Positions 32,871 to 42,484 are shown, numbered from the stretch's first letter. The stretch is DNA of 64,000 nt from Acidimicrobiia bacterium (GCA_023264995.1 JAHFUR010000004.1:102921-166920); one strand, 5' to 3'. Made by a program: numbers and translations. Notes: generated from the letters alone by a model not told the origin.

Positions 32871-32876
32871 ACGGTA
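32871..32876 (-). promoter_or_regulatory. Probable -10 box of a leaderless ddn-like transcript
   Basis: TACCGT (minus strand) lies seven bases before the GTG at 32863. Divergent from the kelch gene 25 bases away. Confidence 0.45.
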
Positions 32877-32900
32877 GGGCATAGGCACCACAATGGGGGC

Positions 32901-34076
32901 GTGGGACAACGGATGCGTGCCGCCGCGGTCACAGTCGTGCTCCTGGCCCTGACCGGGTGCAGCGGTGGCGGAGGTGCGGAGACCGACCCCGGCGCGGCGG
33001 CCGCCGGCCCGGCCACGGGGACCTGGCAGGACATGAGCCCGGCCCCGATCGTCGGCCGGTCGGGCGCGGCGACGGCATGGACCGGCAAGGAGCTGCTCGT
33101 CTGGGGCGGTGGCAACTGCAAGGCCAACCCGTGCCAGAACGACAACGTCGACCCCCTGGCCGACGGGGCCGCGTACAACCCGGTCTCCGACACCTGGCGG
33201 AAGCTGGCGGCGGCACCCCTCTCGCCCCGGACCGGTAGCGCCTCGGGATGGACCGGCAAGGAGCTGCTGATCTGGGGCGGCGGCGTGGGCACCACCGACG
33301 TCTTCGCCGACGGTGCGGCCTACGACCCCGCGGCTGACACGTGGCGCCCCATCGCCCCGTCGCCGCTCACCCCCCGCCGCACCCGGGGCACCTGGACGGG
33401 CAAGGAGCTGGTGGTCTGGGGCGGCCGTGACATCGTCAACACCCACTACTACGCCGACGGGGCGGCTTACGATCCGGCCACCAACACGTGGCGGGCGCTC
33501 TCCACCGGGCCGCTGCCGGCGCGCGACCGGGTGGCCGCCGAGTGGACGGGCAAGGAGGTGGTGTTCTGGGGCGGCGGCACCAGCCAGGACGCGTACGGTG
33601 ACGGTGCCGCCTACGACCCGGCGACGGACAAGTGGCGGGCCCTGGCGCCGGCGCCCTTCGCCCCCCGCTTCGTCGGCAGCAGCTGGACCGGGACCGAGAT
33701 CCTCTACTGGGGCGGCGAGGACTGGGCTCAGGTGTTCAACGACGGCGCGGCCTACAACCCGGCCACCAACACCTGGCGGCCGCTGGCCGCCGGCCCCCTC
33801 AGCGGCCGGGTCGGGACGGCCCAGGCCTGGTCGGGCCGCGAGCTGCTGATCTGGGGCGGCACCCCCGGCACGTTCAACAACTACCTGGCCGACGGCGCCG
33901 CCTACGACCCGGCCACCGACCGGTGGCGGCGCATCCCCACCTGGACCGGCCGGTTCAGCTCCGGGGTCTGGGACGGGAAAGAGATGATCGTGTGGGGGGG
34001 CATCGTGCCCACCGGCGCTCCGGGCAAGACGGTCGACGTCAAGAGCGCAGCCGACGGCCGGCGCTACGTGCCGTAA
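32901..34076 (+). CDS. Kelch-type beta-propeller lipoprotein
   Basis: 391 residues from GTG 32901 (an ATG at 32913 is equally possible). A lipoprotein signal ends in the lipobox LTGC, followed by a short Gly/Ala linker. Six full repeats and a seventh partial one follow, each of the form W-T-G-K-E-L-L-V-W-G-G ... ADGAAYDPATDTWR, about 48 residues long. The N-terminal strand GTWQDMSP probably closes blade seven, giving a seven-bladed propeller on the outer face of the membrane. Kelch propellers usually bind proteins or sugars; the ligand here is unknown. Confidence 0.83.
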   Translation: MGQRMRAAAVTVVLLALTGCSGGGGAETDPGAAAAGPATGTWQDMSPAPIVGRSGAATAWTGKELLVWGGGNCKANPCQNDNVDPLADGAAYNPVSDTWRKLAAAPLSPRTGSASGWTGKELLIWGGGVGTTDVFADGAAYDPAADTWRPIAPSPLTPRRTRGTWTGKELVVWGGRDIVNTHYYADGAAYDPATNTWRALSTGPLPARDRVAAEWTGKEVVFWGGGTSQDAYGDGAAYDPATDKWRALAPAPFAPRFVGSSWTGTEILYWGGEDWAQVFNDGAAYNPATNTWRPLAAGPLSGRVGTAQAWSGRELLIWGGTPGTFNNYLADGAAYDPATDRWRRIPTWTGRFSSGVWDGKEMIVWGGIVPTGAPGKTVDVKSAADGRRYVP

Positions 34077-34106
34077 GGCACCCGTGCGGCGGATGGGCCC
34101 GGCGGG

Positions 34107-37100
34107 CTACCCCCGGGCCACGAAGTACTTGGCCTTGGGGTGGTGGCAGATGATGGCCGACGTGGTCTGCTCGGGGACGTACTGGAAGTCCTCGCTCACG
34201 GCCACGCCGATGCGGTCGGCCTCCAGCAGCTCGGCCACCTTGAGGTTGTCCTCCAGGTCCGGGCACGCCGGGTAGCCCCACGAGTACCGCCCGCCCCGGT
34301 AGCCCTGGCGCACGAGCATGTCGACGAGGCGACCGTCCTCGCCGGCGAAGCCCCACTCCTCCCGCATGCGCCGGTGCCAGTACTCGGCCAATGACTCGGC
34401 CATCTCGACTCCCAACCCGTGCAGCAGCAGGTACTCGGTGTAGCGGTCCTCGGCGAAGAGCTTGGCCGTGGCCTCCGACACCCGGTCGCCGATCGTGCAG
34501 ATGGAGAATGCGGCGTAGTCGACCTCGCCGGACGCGACCGGGCGGAAGAAGTCGGCGATGCAGCGCCAGGGGTCGGTGCCCTCCCGGGGGAAGGAGAACC
34601 GGGCCAGCTCCGAGGTGGCCGACTCGTCCTTCCAGAGGACCACGTCGTTGCCGTCGCCGTTGGCCGGGTAGTAGCCGTAGACCACCTGCGGTACGAGCAG
34701 GCCGCCGGCGGTGGCCTTGGCTAGCTCGTCGCGCAGCGTCGGCCGGATACGGGTCTTGAAGTCGGCGTCGGTCTCGCCCTTCTCGGGGCGGAACTGCCAC
34801 TGGTTGCGGAACAGGGCCGTCTCGTTGATGTACCCGGCCAGGTCGTCGATGGCCACGCCCTTGACCACGCGCGACCCGAGGAACGGCGGGACGAACACCT
34901 GGTTGTCGGTCTCCACCGCCGGCGAGCGGGCCGGCAGGTCGACCGGTGTGGCCTGGGCCTCCTTCACGACGACGCGCCCCAGCGGCACCCGGCCGAAGTC
35001 AGGGTCGACCACGCCGGCCCGTTTCATCTCCATGAGCTGGTCCATGGTGTGGAGGCCCTCGAAGGCGTCCTTGCCGTAGAAGACCCGACCGTCGTAGATC
35101 TCGCGCAGGTCGCGCTCGACGTAGCGGCGGGTCAGCGCCGCGCCCCCCAGGATCACCGGCGTGTCGTCGGCGATACCGCGCCGGTTGAGCTCCTCCAGGT
35201 TCTCGCGCATGATCAGCGTGCTCTTCACGAGCAGCCCGCTCATCCCGATGGCGTCGGCCTTGACCTCGTCGGCTTTGGCCAGCATCTCGGCCAAGGCCAC
35301 CTTGATGCCGAGGTTGTGGACCTCGTAGCCGTTGTTGGTGAGGATGATGTCGACCAGGTTCTTGCCGATATCATGGACATCGCCCTTCACCGTGGCCAAC
35401 ACGATCCGGCCCTTGCCCCCCTGGTCGGACTTCTCCATGTGGGGTTCCAGGTAGGCGACGGCCGACTTCATGGCCTCGGCCGACTGCAGGACGAACGGGA
35501 GCTGCATCTGGCCGGCGCCGAAAAGGTCGCCGACGACCTTCATCCCGGCCAGCAGCATGTCGTTGACGATGGCCAGCGCCGGCGTGGTGGTCAGCGCCTC
35601 GTCGAGGTCGTCGGTGAGGCCGTCACGGTCGCCGTCGATGATGCGCTGCTGGAGCCGGTCCGCCACCGGCCACCCGCTGCGGTCCTCCTTGACCAGGGTC
35701 GCCGAGGTCACACCCTCGAACAGGCCGAGCAGTTCCTGCAACGGGTCGTACCCCTCGCGCCGGCGGTCGTAGATCAGGTCGAGGCAGACCTCGAGCTGGC
35801 GCTCGGGGATCTTCGACAGCGGCATGATGCGGGCGGCGTGGACGATGGCCGCGTCGAGCCCCGCCTCCACGCACTCGTGCAGGAAGACGGAGTTGAGAAC
35901 GTGGCGGGCCGCCGGCGCCAAGCCGAACGACACGTTCGACAAGCCGAGGATGGTGTGGACACCGGGCAGCTCGGCCTTGATGCGGCGGATGCCCTCGATG
36001 GTCTCGATGCCGTCGCGGCGGCTCTCCTCCATGCCCGTCGAGAGGGGCAGGGCCAGGGCGTCGAAGAGCAGGTCGCCGGGTTCGAGGCCGTAGCGGTTGA
36101 CGGCCAGGTCGTGGATGGCCGTGGCCGACCGCACCTTCCAGTCGGCCGTGCGGGCCTGGCCCTCCTGGTCGATGCAGGTGCACACCACGGCGGCGCCGTA
36201 CTCGCGGGCCAGCGAGAGGAACCGGTCGAGGCGGGTACCGGGCGCGTCACCGTCCTCCAGGTTGACCGAGTTGAGGATGGCCTTGCCGCCGATCCACTGC
36301 AGGCCGGCTTCGATGACCGGGGGCTCGGTGGAGTCGAGCATCAGCGGCAGGCTGGCCTGGGTGGCGAAGCGGACGGCAACCTCGTCCATGTCGGACACGC
36401 CGTCCTCGCCGGTGTAGTCGACGCACACGTCGAGGACGTGGGCGCCCTCCTTCACCTGCTCACGGGCCATGGCCACGCAGGTGTCCCAGTCGCTGGCCAA
36501 CATGGCGTCGCGGAACTTCTTCGACCCGTTGGCGTTGGTGCGCTCCCCCACCACGAGGAACGACGTGTCCTGGTGGAAGGGGACTGAGGAGTAGATCGAC
36601 GCCGCGCCCGACTCGTGGGTCGGCGTCCGCCGCTTCGGCTCCAGGTCGCGGCAGCGCTCGACCACCGCCTTCAGGTGCTCGGGGCCGGACCCGCAGCAGC
36701 CCCCGATGACGCTCACACCCAGCTCGGTCACGAAGCCGGCGTGGTGGGTGGCCAACTGCTCGGGCGTGAGGTCGTAGTGCATCTTGCCGTCGACCACCGA
36801 GGGCAGGCCGGCGTTGGGCAGGCACGAGATCGGCACCCGGCAGTGCTGGGAGAGGTGGCGGAGGTGCTCGTGCATCTCGGTGGGACCGGTGGCGCAGTTG
36901 ATGCCGATGACGTCGGGGCGCAGGGCGTCGAGGGCCACCAGGGCGGCGCCGATCTCGGTGCCGGGGAGCATGCGCCCGGTCAGCTCGATCGTGACCTGCA
37001 CCTGCAGCGGCACGGTGCGGCCGATGGCGGCCATGGCCCGCCGGCAGCCGATGAGAGCCGCCTTGGCCTGCAAGAGGTCGAACACCGTCTCGACGAGGAG

Positions 37101-37550
37101 CAGGTCGACCCCGCCTTCGAGCAGGCCGTGGGCCTGGACCTCGAAGGCGTCGCGGAACTCGGCGAAGCGGATCTGGCCAAGGGACGGGAACTTGGTGCCC
37201 GGCCCGATCGAGCCGGCGACCCAGCCCCCGTACCCGCTGGCCACCTCGCGGGCGATGCGGGCCGCCTTCACGTTCAGCTCGTGGGCCCGCTCGGCGATCC
37301 CGTACTCGCCCAGCGTGTAGGACAGGGAGCCGAACGAGTCGGTCTCCACCACCTCGCAGCCCACCTCGAAGAACGAGTTGTGCAGGGCGGCGATGGCGTC
37401 GGGCCGGGTGTCGACGAGGATCTCGTTGCACCCCTCGAACTGCGGCCCGCCGAAGTCGTCGGCCGTGAGCTCCATGCGCTGGAGGTTGGTGCCGGTGGCG
37501 CCGTCGAAGATGACGACCCGCTCGCGGACGGCCTCCAGGTAGCTCTTCAT
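34107..37550 (-). CDS. metH: Cobalamin-dependent methionine synthase
   Basis: 1147 residues, all four MetH modules. The homocysteine domain (1-310) has zinc ligands in GINCATGP and GGCCGSGPEH (near 284); the methyltetrahydrofolate domain begins about 330 with VVGERTNANGSKKF; the B12 module follows with the lower-ligand motif DVHDIGKN near 722; the SAM-dependent reactivation domain runs from about 910 and contains RYSWGYPACPDLEDN. It makes methionine from homocysteine. The ATG at 37550 has TACCCT seven bases upstream, so the transcript appears leaderless and a B12 riboswitch upstream is unlikely. The B12 requirement fits the adenosyltransferase gene nearby. Confidence 0.96.
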   Translation of the reverse strand: MKSYLEAVRERVVIFDGATGTNLQRMELTADDFGGPQFEGCNEILVDTRPDAIAALHNSFFEVGCEVVETDSFGSLSYTLGEYGIAERAHELNVKAARIAREVASGYGGWVAGSIGPGTKFPSLGQIRFAEFRDAFEVQAHGLLEGGVDLLLVETVFDLLQAKAALIGCRRAMAAIGRTVPLQVQVTIELTGRMLPGTEIGAALVALDALRPDVIGINCATGPTEMHEHLRHLSQHCRVPISCLPNAGLPSVVDGKMHYDLTPEQLATHHAGFVTELGVSVIGGCCGSGPEHLKAVVERCRDLEPKRRTPTHESGAASIYSSVPFHQDTSFLVVGERTNANGSKKFRDAMLASDWDTCVAMAREQVKEGAHVLDVCVDYTGEDGVSDMDEVAVRFATQASLPLMLDSTEPPVIEAGLQWIGGKAILNSVNLEDGDAPGTRLDRFLSLAREYGAAVVCTCIDQEGQARTADWKVRSATAIHDLAVNRYGLEPGDLLFDALALPLSTGMEESRRDGIETIEGIRRIKAELPGVHTILGLSNVSFGLAPAARHVLNSVFLHECVEAGLDAAIVHAARIMPLSKIPERQLEVCLDLIYDRRREGYDPLQELLGLFEGVTSATLVKEDRSGWPVADRLQQRIIDGDRDGLTDDLDEALTTTPALAIVNDMLLAGMKVVGDLFGAGQMQLPFVLQSAEAMKSAVAYLEPHMEKSDQGGKGRIVLATVKGDVHDIGKNLVDIILTNNGYEVHNLGIKVALAEMLAKADEVKADAIGMSGLLVKSTLIMRENLEELNRRGIADDTPVILGGAALTRRYVERDLREIYDGRVFYGKDAFEGLHTMDQLMEMKRAGVVDPDFGRVPLGRVVVKEAQATPVDLPARSPAVETDNQVFVPPFLGSRVVKGVAIDDLAGYINETALFRNQWQFRPEKGETDADFKTRIRPTLRDELAKATAGGLLVPQVVYGYYPANGDGNDVVLWKDESATSELARFSFPREGTDPWRCIADFFRPVASGEVDYAAFSICTIGDRVSEATAKLFAEDRYTEYLLLHGLGVEMAESLAEYWHRRMREEWGFAGEDGRLVDMLVRQGYRGGRYSWGYPACPDLEDNLKVAELLEADRIGVAVSEDFQYVPEQTTSAIICHHPKAKYFVARG

Positions 37551-37557
37551 CCCGTCA

Positions 37558-37563
37558 AGGGTA
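37558..37563 (-). promoter_or_regulatory. Probable -10 box of a leaderless metH transcript
   Basis: TACCCT on the minus strand lies seven bases before the metH ATG. The rest of the 167-base gap up to ddl holds no recognisable riboswitch or gene. Confidence 0.45.
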
Positions 37564-37717
37564 CCGGGGGTGACGCGCGGGCCGATCGGTCAATACGGCG
37601 GCCGGAGATCTCGACCATTGGAAGTGGCCGACGTGCAGGGTGCGCTGCTCAGCCTCAGTCAGCGAGATCTGGGCCGGCAACGTGGTGCACGGCGACATCA
37701 CGCCGCCGCCGCCGGCG

Positions 37718-38746
37718 TCAGCCGGCCCGGCCCGTGCGGCCGATGCGCTCGGCCCGGCTGTGGTGACGCTCCAGGGCGGCGTCGACCAGGTGCTCGATGA
37801 GGTCCGAGTAGCCGATGCCCGTGGCTTCCCACATCTTGGGGTACATGGAGATGGGTGTGAAGCCCGGGATGGTGTTGACCTCGTTGACCAGCAGGCCTCG
37901 GCCGTTCTCCTCGTAGAAGAAGTCGACGCGGGCCATGCCGTCGACCCGCAGGGCATGGCCCGCGGCCAAGGCCATGCCCTGGACCTCCTCGATGACCTCG
38001 CGGGGCAGGGGGGCCGGCGCCAGCAATTGGGCCGCGCCCTCGGTGTACTTGTCCTCGTAGTCGTAGAACTCGTGGCTCGGGCGCACCTCGCCGGGCAGGG
38101 AGGCCCGGAGGCGGCCGTAGCCGAGGAGGCCGCACTCGATCTCGCGGGCGGTGACCGCCTCTTCGAGGACGATCCACTCGTCGTAGGCCAGGGCCAGCTT
38201 GACCGCGGTGGCCAGCTCCTCCATGTCGTGCGCCTTGGTGACGGCCACGGAGGACCCGAGGTTCGCCGGCTTGACGAACAGGGGGAAGCCGAGCTCGGCG
38301 GCCGCCTCGCCCAGCGCGCCGTCGTCGACCTCGATGTCACGAAGGGCCAGGTAGCGGACCTGGTCCATGCCGGCGCCGGCCAGCACGTCCTTGGCCATGG
38401 CCTTGTCCATGCACAGGGCCGAGGCCAGCACGCCTGAGCCGATGTAGGGGATGCCGGCCAGCTCGAGGAGGCCCTGGATGGTGCCGTCCTCGCCCAGGGG
38501 GCCGTGGACGAGCGGAAAGGCCAGTGACTCCGGGGTGAGCACCGAGGGGTCGACCCCCGGGCCCTCGGCGACCAGGCTGGTGGCGCCGGGCTGGTAGTCC
38601 GCCATCACCCACTGGCCGTCGTCGGCGATCCCCACGGGGACGACCTCGTAGCGTTCGGGGTCGACCGCGGCAATGACGTGGGCGGCGGTGACGCAGCTGA
38701 TCTCGTGCTCAGCCGAACGCCCGCCGAAAAGGATGACAAGGCGCAC
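37718..38746 (-). CDS. ddl: D-alanine--D-alanine ligase
   Basis: 342 residues. An ATP-grasp enzyme joining two D-Ala for peptidoglycan. Landmarks: VILFGGRSAEHEISC at the start, PLVHGPLGEDGTIQG, IPYIGSGVLASALCMDK, FPLFVKPANLGSSVAV, RVDFFYEE and VNEVNTIPGFTPISMYPKM near the C-terminus. The GTG at 38746 is right before the first strand and has TAGACT eight bases upstream; the long upstream ORF is antisense to murF. It is divergent from murF, whose product adds the D-Ala-D-Ala dipeptide. Confidence 0.95.
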   Translation of the reverse strand: MRLVILFGGRSAEHEISCVTAAHVIAAVDPERYEVVPVGIADDGQWVMADYQPGATSLVAEGPGVDPSVLTPESLAFPLVHGPLGEDGTIQGLLELAGIPYIGSGVLASALCMDKAMAKDVLAGAGMDQVRYLALRDIEVDDGALGEAAAELGFPLFVKPANLGSSVAVTKAHDMEELATAVKLALAYDEWIVLEEAVTAREIECGLLGYGRLRASLPGEVRPSHEFYDYEDKYTEGAAQLLAPAPLPREVIEEVQGMALAAGHALRVDGMARVDFFYEENGRGLLVNEVNTIPGFTPISMYPKMWEATGIGYSDLIEHLVDAALERHHSRAERIGRTGRAG

Positions 38747-38754
38747 GGCTGCGA

Positions 38755-38760
38755 AGTCTA
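38755..38760 (-). promoter_or_regulatory. Probable -10 box of a leaderless ddl transcript
   Basis: TAGACT on the minus strand lies eight bases before the ddl GTG. It sits in the 46-base gap shared with divergent murF, whose own promoter is less clear (TGTTAG five bases before its ATG). Confidence 0.45.
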
Positions 38761-38792
38761 GGGCGGTCCAACGGGTGGCAGTGTTAGCCCCG

Positions 38793-40097
38793 ATGCGACT
38801 CCTGGCCTCCGACGCGGCGCGCCTGACCGGAGGGGCCCTCCACGGCCCCGATCTCACCTTCGACGGCGCCGGCATCGATACCCGCACGGTGCGGGCCGGC
38901 CAGCTGTTCGTCGCCCTCCGGGGGGCGAGGGACGGCCATGCCTTCATCGACGCCGCGGTTGCCGCCGGCGCCGCCGCCTGCCTCGTCGAGCACCCCCACG
39001 GGGCCACGACGAGCGTCGTGGTGGCCGACACCAGCGTGGCCCTGACCGCCCTGGCCACGGCCGCCCGTGGCCGGCTGCCCGAGCGGGTCGTCGGCATCAC
39101 CGGCTCGGTGGGCAAGACGTCGACCAAGGACCTGCTGGCCGCCGCCCTGGCCCGGCACTGGCGGGTGAGCGCCAGCGCCAAGTCGTTCAACAACGAGCTG
39201 GGCGTGCCGCTCACCGTGCTGGGGGCACCCGACGACGCCGAGGCGGTGGTGGTGGAGATGGGTGCCCGGGGCCGGGGCCACATCGCCGCCCTCTGTGCCG
39301 TGGCCCAGCCGGTCGTCGGGGTGGTGACCACCGTCGGGCTCTCCCACGCCGAGTTCTTCGGGACGCTCGACGACGTGGTCGCGTCGAAGGGCGAGCTGGT
39401 CGAGGCCCTCCCGGCCCACGGGACGGCGGTCCTGAACGCCGACGTGGCCCAGGTCGCCGGCATGGCGGGGCGGACCCCGGCCCGCGTCCTCACCTTCGGG
39501 CTGGCCGCCGGCGACGTGCGGGCCGAGTCGGTCACGCTCGACGATGACCTGCGCCCGGCGTTCCGGCTCCGATCGCCTTGGGGGGATGCCGGCGTGACCC
39601 TCGCCGTGCGGGGCCACCACCAGGTCGCCAACGCCCTGGCCGCCGCCGCTGCCGCCCTGGCGTGCGGCACGCCTGTGGACGCGGTTGCCGCCGGCCTGGG
39701 CGACGCCCGGCTCTCCCCCTGGCGCATGCAGCTCGAGCACGCCCCGTCGGGCGCGCTGGTCCTCAACGACACCTACAACGCCAACCCCCTCTCGGTGGAA
39801 GCGGCCCTGCGGGCCCTGGCCGCGCTCCCCGGCCGGCGCCGGACCGCCGTGCTTGGGATCATGGCCGAGCTGGGGGCCGTCGGCCCGGCCGAGCACGCCC
39901 GCCTCGGGGCCCTCGCCGCCTCGCTCGGCATCCGGGTCATCGCCGTCGACGCGCCCGGCTACGGGGGCGAGGCGGTCAGCGGGGTGCCCGAGGCCCTCGA
40001 CCGCCTCGGGCCGATCGGCGCCGGCGACGCCGTACTCATCAAGGGCAGCCGGGCCGCGGGCCTGGAGAGCCTCGCCGGTACGCTCGCAACCCGGTGA
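38793..40097 (+). CDS. murF: UDP-MurNAc-tripeptide--D-alanyl-D-alanine ligase
   Basis: 434 residues. Adds D-Ala-D-Ala to UDP-MurNAc-tripeptide. The Mur ligase N-terminal domain (GIDTRTVRAGQLFVALRG), the P-loop GITGSVGKTSTKD (about 103), SFNNELGVPLTVLG, EMGARGRGHIA and LNDTYNANPLSVEAAL are all present. The ATG at 38793 is preferred; GTG 38781 is in frame. It is separated from other mur genes, so this is not a dcw cluster. The stop overlaps the GTG of the adenosyltransferase gene. Confidence 0.94.
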   Translation: MRLLASDAARLTGGALHGPDLTFDGAGIDTRTVRAGQLFVALRGARDGHAFIDAAVAAGAAACLVEHPHGATTSVVVADTSVALTALATAARGRLPERVVGITGSVGKTSTKDLLAAALARHWRVSASAKSFNNELGVPLTVLGAPDDAEAVVVEMGARGRGHIAALCAVAQPVVGVVTTVGLSHAEFFGTLDDVVASKGELVEALPAHGTAVLNADVAQVAGMAGRTPARVLTFGLAAGDVRAESVTLDDDLRPAFRLRSPWGDAGVTLAVRGHHQVANALAAAAAALACGTPVDAVAAGLGDARLSPWRMQLEHAPSGALVLNDTYNANPLSVEAALRALAALPGRRRTAVLGIMAELGAVGPAEHARLGALAASLGIRVIAVDAPGYGGEAVSGVPEALDRLGPIGAGDAVLIKGSRAAGLESLAGTLATR

Positions 40098-40642
40098 AGA
40101 TCTACACACGAAGGGGTGACGACGGCACGACCGGCCTGCTCTACGGCGGGCGGGTACGCAAGGACGCCCCGGCGCCGGCGGCGTGCGGGGATGTCGACGA
40201 GGCCCAGGCCGCCCTCGGCCTGGCCCGGGCCGGCGCCGGCCGGGGCACGGAGCTCGACGGGTTGCTGGTCGGCCTCGAGCGCGACCTGTGGGTTCTCATG
40301 GCCGAGGTGGCCACCGCCCCCGAGCACCGCGACCGCCTCACGGCTGGCGCCACCCTGGTGACCGCCGACATGGTCGCCGCCCTCGAGCCGGTGATCGACG
40401 ACCTCACCGGGCGGTTCGCCCCCCCGACCGAGTTCGTCCTCCCGGGCCAGACGCCCCTGGCCGCGGCGCTCGACATGGCCCGCACCGTCGTCCGCCGGGC
40501 GGAACGCAGCGCCCTCGCCGTCGCCGTACCGGGGTCCTCCGTTGTCCCCTATCTCAACCGCCTCTCCGACCTGCTGTGGACCATGGCCCGCTGGCAGGAA
40601 GGCCAGGCCCTGCCCGCCCGCGCCCCCGAAACCGAGGAGTAA
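40094..40642 (+). CDS. pduO: ATP:cob(I)alamin adenosyltransferase, PduO type
   Basis: 182 residues. The N-terminal KIYTRRGDDGTTGLLYGGRVRKD pattern (landmark TRRGDDGTTGL) binds ATP; the ARTVVRRAERSAL helix carries the active-site Arg/Glu residues. It makes adenosylcobalamin, the cofactor of B12 mutases and reductases. GTG 40094 overlaps the murF stop (GTGA), an odd pairing with a cell-wall gene. The symbol marks the enzyme class; pdu genes are not implied. Confidence 0.9.
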   Translation: MKIYTRRGDDGTTGLLYGGRVRKDAPAPAACGDVDEAQAALGLARAGAGRGTELDGLLVGLERDLWVLMAEVATAPEHRDRLTAGATLVTADMVAALEPVIDDLTGRFAPPTEFVLPGQTPLAAALDMARTVVRRAERSALAVAVPGSSVVPYLNRLSDLLWTMARWQEGQALPARAPETEE

Positions 40643-40648
40643 CCCCCC

Positions 40649-42112
40649 ATGCCCATCACCTTCACCCTCGCCGGCGAGCTCCCGGCCGGCGCCGGCCCGA
40701 TCGGCGTGCCCGTCTTCAAGGGCCGGGTGCTGCCGGCCGGCGCCGGCGTCGACCTCGACCTGGGCTTCCTGGCCGAGCGGGGCTTCGAGGGCCGGCCCGG
40801 CGAGGCCCTGGCCGTCCCGGGCGACGGGGCCACCGTGGTCGCCCTGGGCGTCGGCGCGCCCGACCGGGTGACCGCCGAGGTCCTCCGCCGGGCCGCGGCC
40901 GCCTTCGTCCGCACGGCGTGGCGGGCCGCCGCCGGCGCCACCACCCTCCTCGCCGCCGCCCCGCCCGACCTCGACCCCGCCCTCGCCGCCCAGGCCGTCG
41001 CCGAGGGCGCGGCCCTGGCCGCCTACCGCTTCGGGCGCTACAAGGCCGACCCGAAGGCCAGCGCCATGGCCGCCCTGACCGTCGTCGGGTCGGGCGACGC
41101 CGCCGCCCATGGCCTGGCCCGGGGCGCCCGCATGGCGGCCGCCGTGGCCCTGGCCCGCGACCTGGTCAACGAGCCGGCCCGGGCCATGACCCCCCGCCGG
41201 CTGGCTGAGGTGGCGGGGGAGATCGCCGAGGCCGAGGGGCTGTCGTTGACCGTGCTCGACGAGGTGGCGATCGCCGCCGAGCGCCTGGGCGGGCTGGCCG
41301 GCGTTGCCCTCGGCTCCGACGAGCCCGCCCGCCTCATCCAGCTGGTCTGGGACCCGCCGGGGGGCGCCGACGGCGCCGTCGCCCTGGTCGGCAAGGGGAT
41401 CACCTTCGACTCCGGTGGCCTGTCCATAAAGACGGCCGAGGGCATGGAGACCATGAAGACCGACAAGTCCGGCGCGGCCGCGGTCCTGGGCGCCATGTCG
41501 GTGATCGCCGCGCTGGCCCCGCCGGTCAGGGTCATCGCCATCATCCCGGCCACCGAGAACATGCCCGGCGGCTCGGCCCTGAAGCCGGGCGACGTCCTCA
41601 CCATCCGCAACGGCACGACCGTCGAGGTCCTCAACACCGACGCCGAGGGCCGGCTGGTCCTGGCCGACGGGCTCTCCCTGGCCGTCGAGGCCGGCGTGGA
41701 CGCCATCATCGACGTGGCCACCCTCACCGGCGCCTGCGTGGTGGCCCTGGGCCGCAAGGTCGCCGGGCTGATGGGCAACAACGCCGACTGGACCGAGCAG
41801 GTGGCCGAGGCGGCCGGCCGGGCCGGCGAGGACGTGTGGCCCCTCCCCCTTCCCGACGACTACCGCAAGCTCATCGACTCCGACGTCGCCGACATCAAGA
41901 ACATCAGCAGCGGGCGCTTCGCCGGCGCCCTCACCGCCGGCCTGTTCCTCCAGGAGTTCGTGGGCGCCACGCCGTGGGCCCACCTCGACATCGCCGGCCC
42001 GGCACGCAGCGACGACGACGAGCACTACTTCCGTAAGGGAGGCACCGGCTTCGGCGTGCGGACCCTGGTGGAAGCGGTGATGGCCTTCCGCAAGCCGTCG
42101 CCGGCCGGGTGA
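40649..42112 (+). CDS. pepA: Leucyl aminopeptidase (M17)
   Basis: 487 residues. The N-terminal domain is divergent as usual; the catalytic domain carries the metal-binding and catalytic signatures: VGKGITFDSGGLSIK, MKTDKSGAAAVLGAM and the family signature NTDAEGRLVLADGL. It acts in the cytosol as a hexameric metallo-aminopeptidase. GAGGAG inside the end of the preceding gene serves as its ribosome site, followed six bases later by TAACCCCCC and the ATG at 40649. Confidence 0.93.
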   Translation: MPITFTLAGELPAGAGPIGVPVFKGRVLPAGAGVDLDLGFLAERGFEGRPGEALAVPGDGATVVALGVGAPDRVTAEVLRRAAAAFVRTAWRAAAGATTLLAAAPPDLDPALAAQAVAEGAALAAYRFGRYKADPKASAMAALTVVGSGDAAAHGLARGARMAAAVALARDLVNEPARAMTPRRLAEVAGEIAEAEGLSLTVLDEVAIAAERLGGLAGVALGSDEPARLIQLVWDPPGGADGAVALVGKGITFDSGGLSIKTAEGMETMKTDKSGAAAVLGAMSVIAALAPPVRVIAIIPATENMPGGSALKPGDVLTIRNGTTVEVLNTDAEGRLVLADGLSLAVEAGVDAIIDVATLTGACVVALGRKVAGLMGNNADWTEQVAEAAGRAGEDVWPLPLPDDYRKLIDSDVADIKNISSGRFAGALTAGLFLQEFVGATPWAHLDIAGPARSDDDEHYFRKGGTGFGVRTLVEAVMAFRKPSPAG

Positions 42113-42483
42113 GGTTCGACTTCGACTTCGACCCGCTCTACCGGGCGGTCGCCCTGGCCTTCGGCGTCACGCCCGGCCGGTCCTTCGTGGAGGTGGCAGA
42201 CGGCCGGCTCATCGCCCGGTTCGGGTTCTGGCGCCTGTCGACCGAGCTGGCCAACGTCTGCGGCACGGAGGTCACCGGGCCGTACCGGACCTACACGACG
42301 ATCGGGCCGGCCCACCTGTCGCTCGTCGACCACGGCCTCACCTTCGCCTCGAACCGCCGGCTCGGCCTCTGCATCTGCTTCCACCAACCGGTGCCCGGCC
42401 TCGAGCCCTCCGGTCGCCTCCGCCACCCCGGCTTGACCGTCACGGTGGCCGACGTCGCCGGCCTGGCCGCCGCCCTCGCCTGA
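42109..42483 (+). CDS. Conserved actinobacterial protein of unknown function
   Basis: 124 residues, soluble. It has a distinctive pattern: FDFDFDPLYRAVALAFGVTP at the start, RFGFWRLSTELANVCGTEVTGPY, the GPAHLSLVDHGLTFASN block and FHQPVPGL with RHPGLTVTVAD near the end. I recall similar proteins across Actinomycetota with no assigned function. GTG 42109 overlaps the pepA stop (GTGA). A 52-bp palindromic element begins two bases after its stop. Confidence 0.72.
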   Translation: MRFDFDFDPLYRAVALAFGVTPGRSFVEVADGRLIARFGFWRLSTELANVCGTEVTGPYRTYTTIGPAHLSLVDHGLTFASNRRLGLCICFHQPVPGLEPSGRLRHPGLTVTVADVAGLAAALA

Positions 42484-42484
42484 C

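Noticed and set aside
34068-34081. GTGCC-GTAA-GGCAC hairpin at the kelch gene stop as a terminator
   Set aside because: Only a 5-bp stem containing the stop codon, no U-tract; too weak to list.
37551-37717. Cobalamin, SAM-IV or SAH riboswitch before metH
   Set aside because: A GGCCGGCAAC-like stretch is present only on the wrong strand, no B12 box was found, and the -10 box sits seven bases before the ATG.
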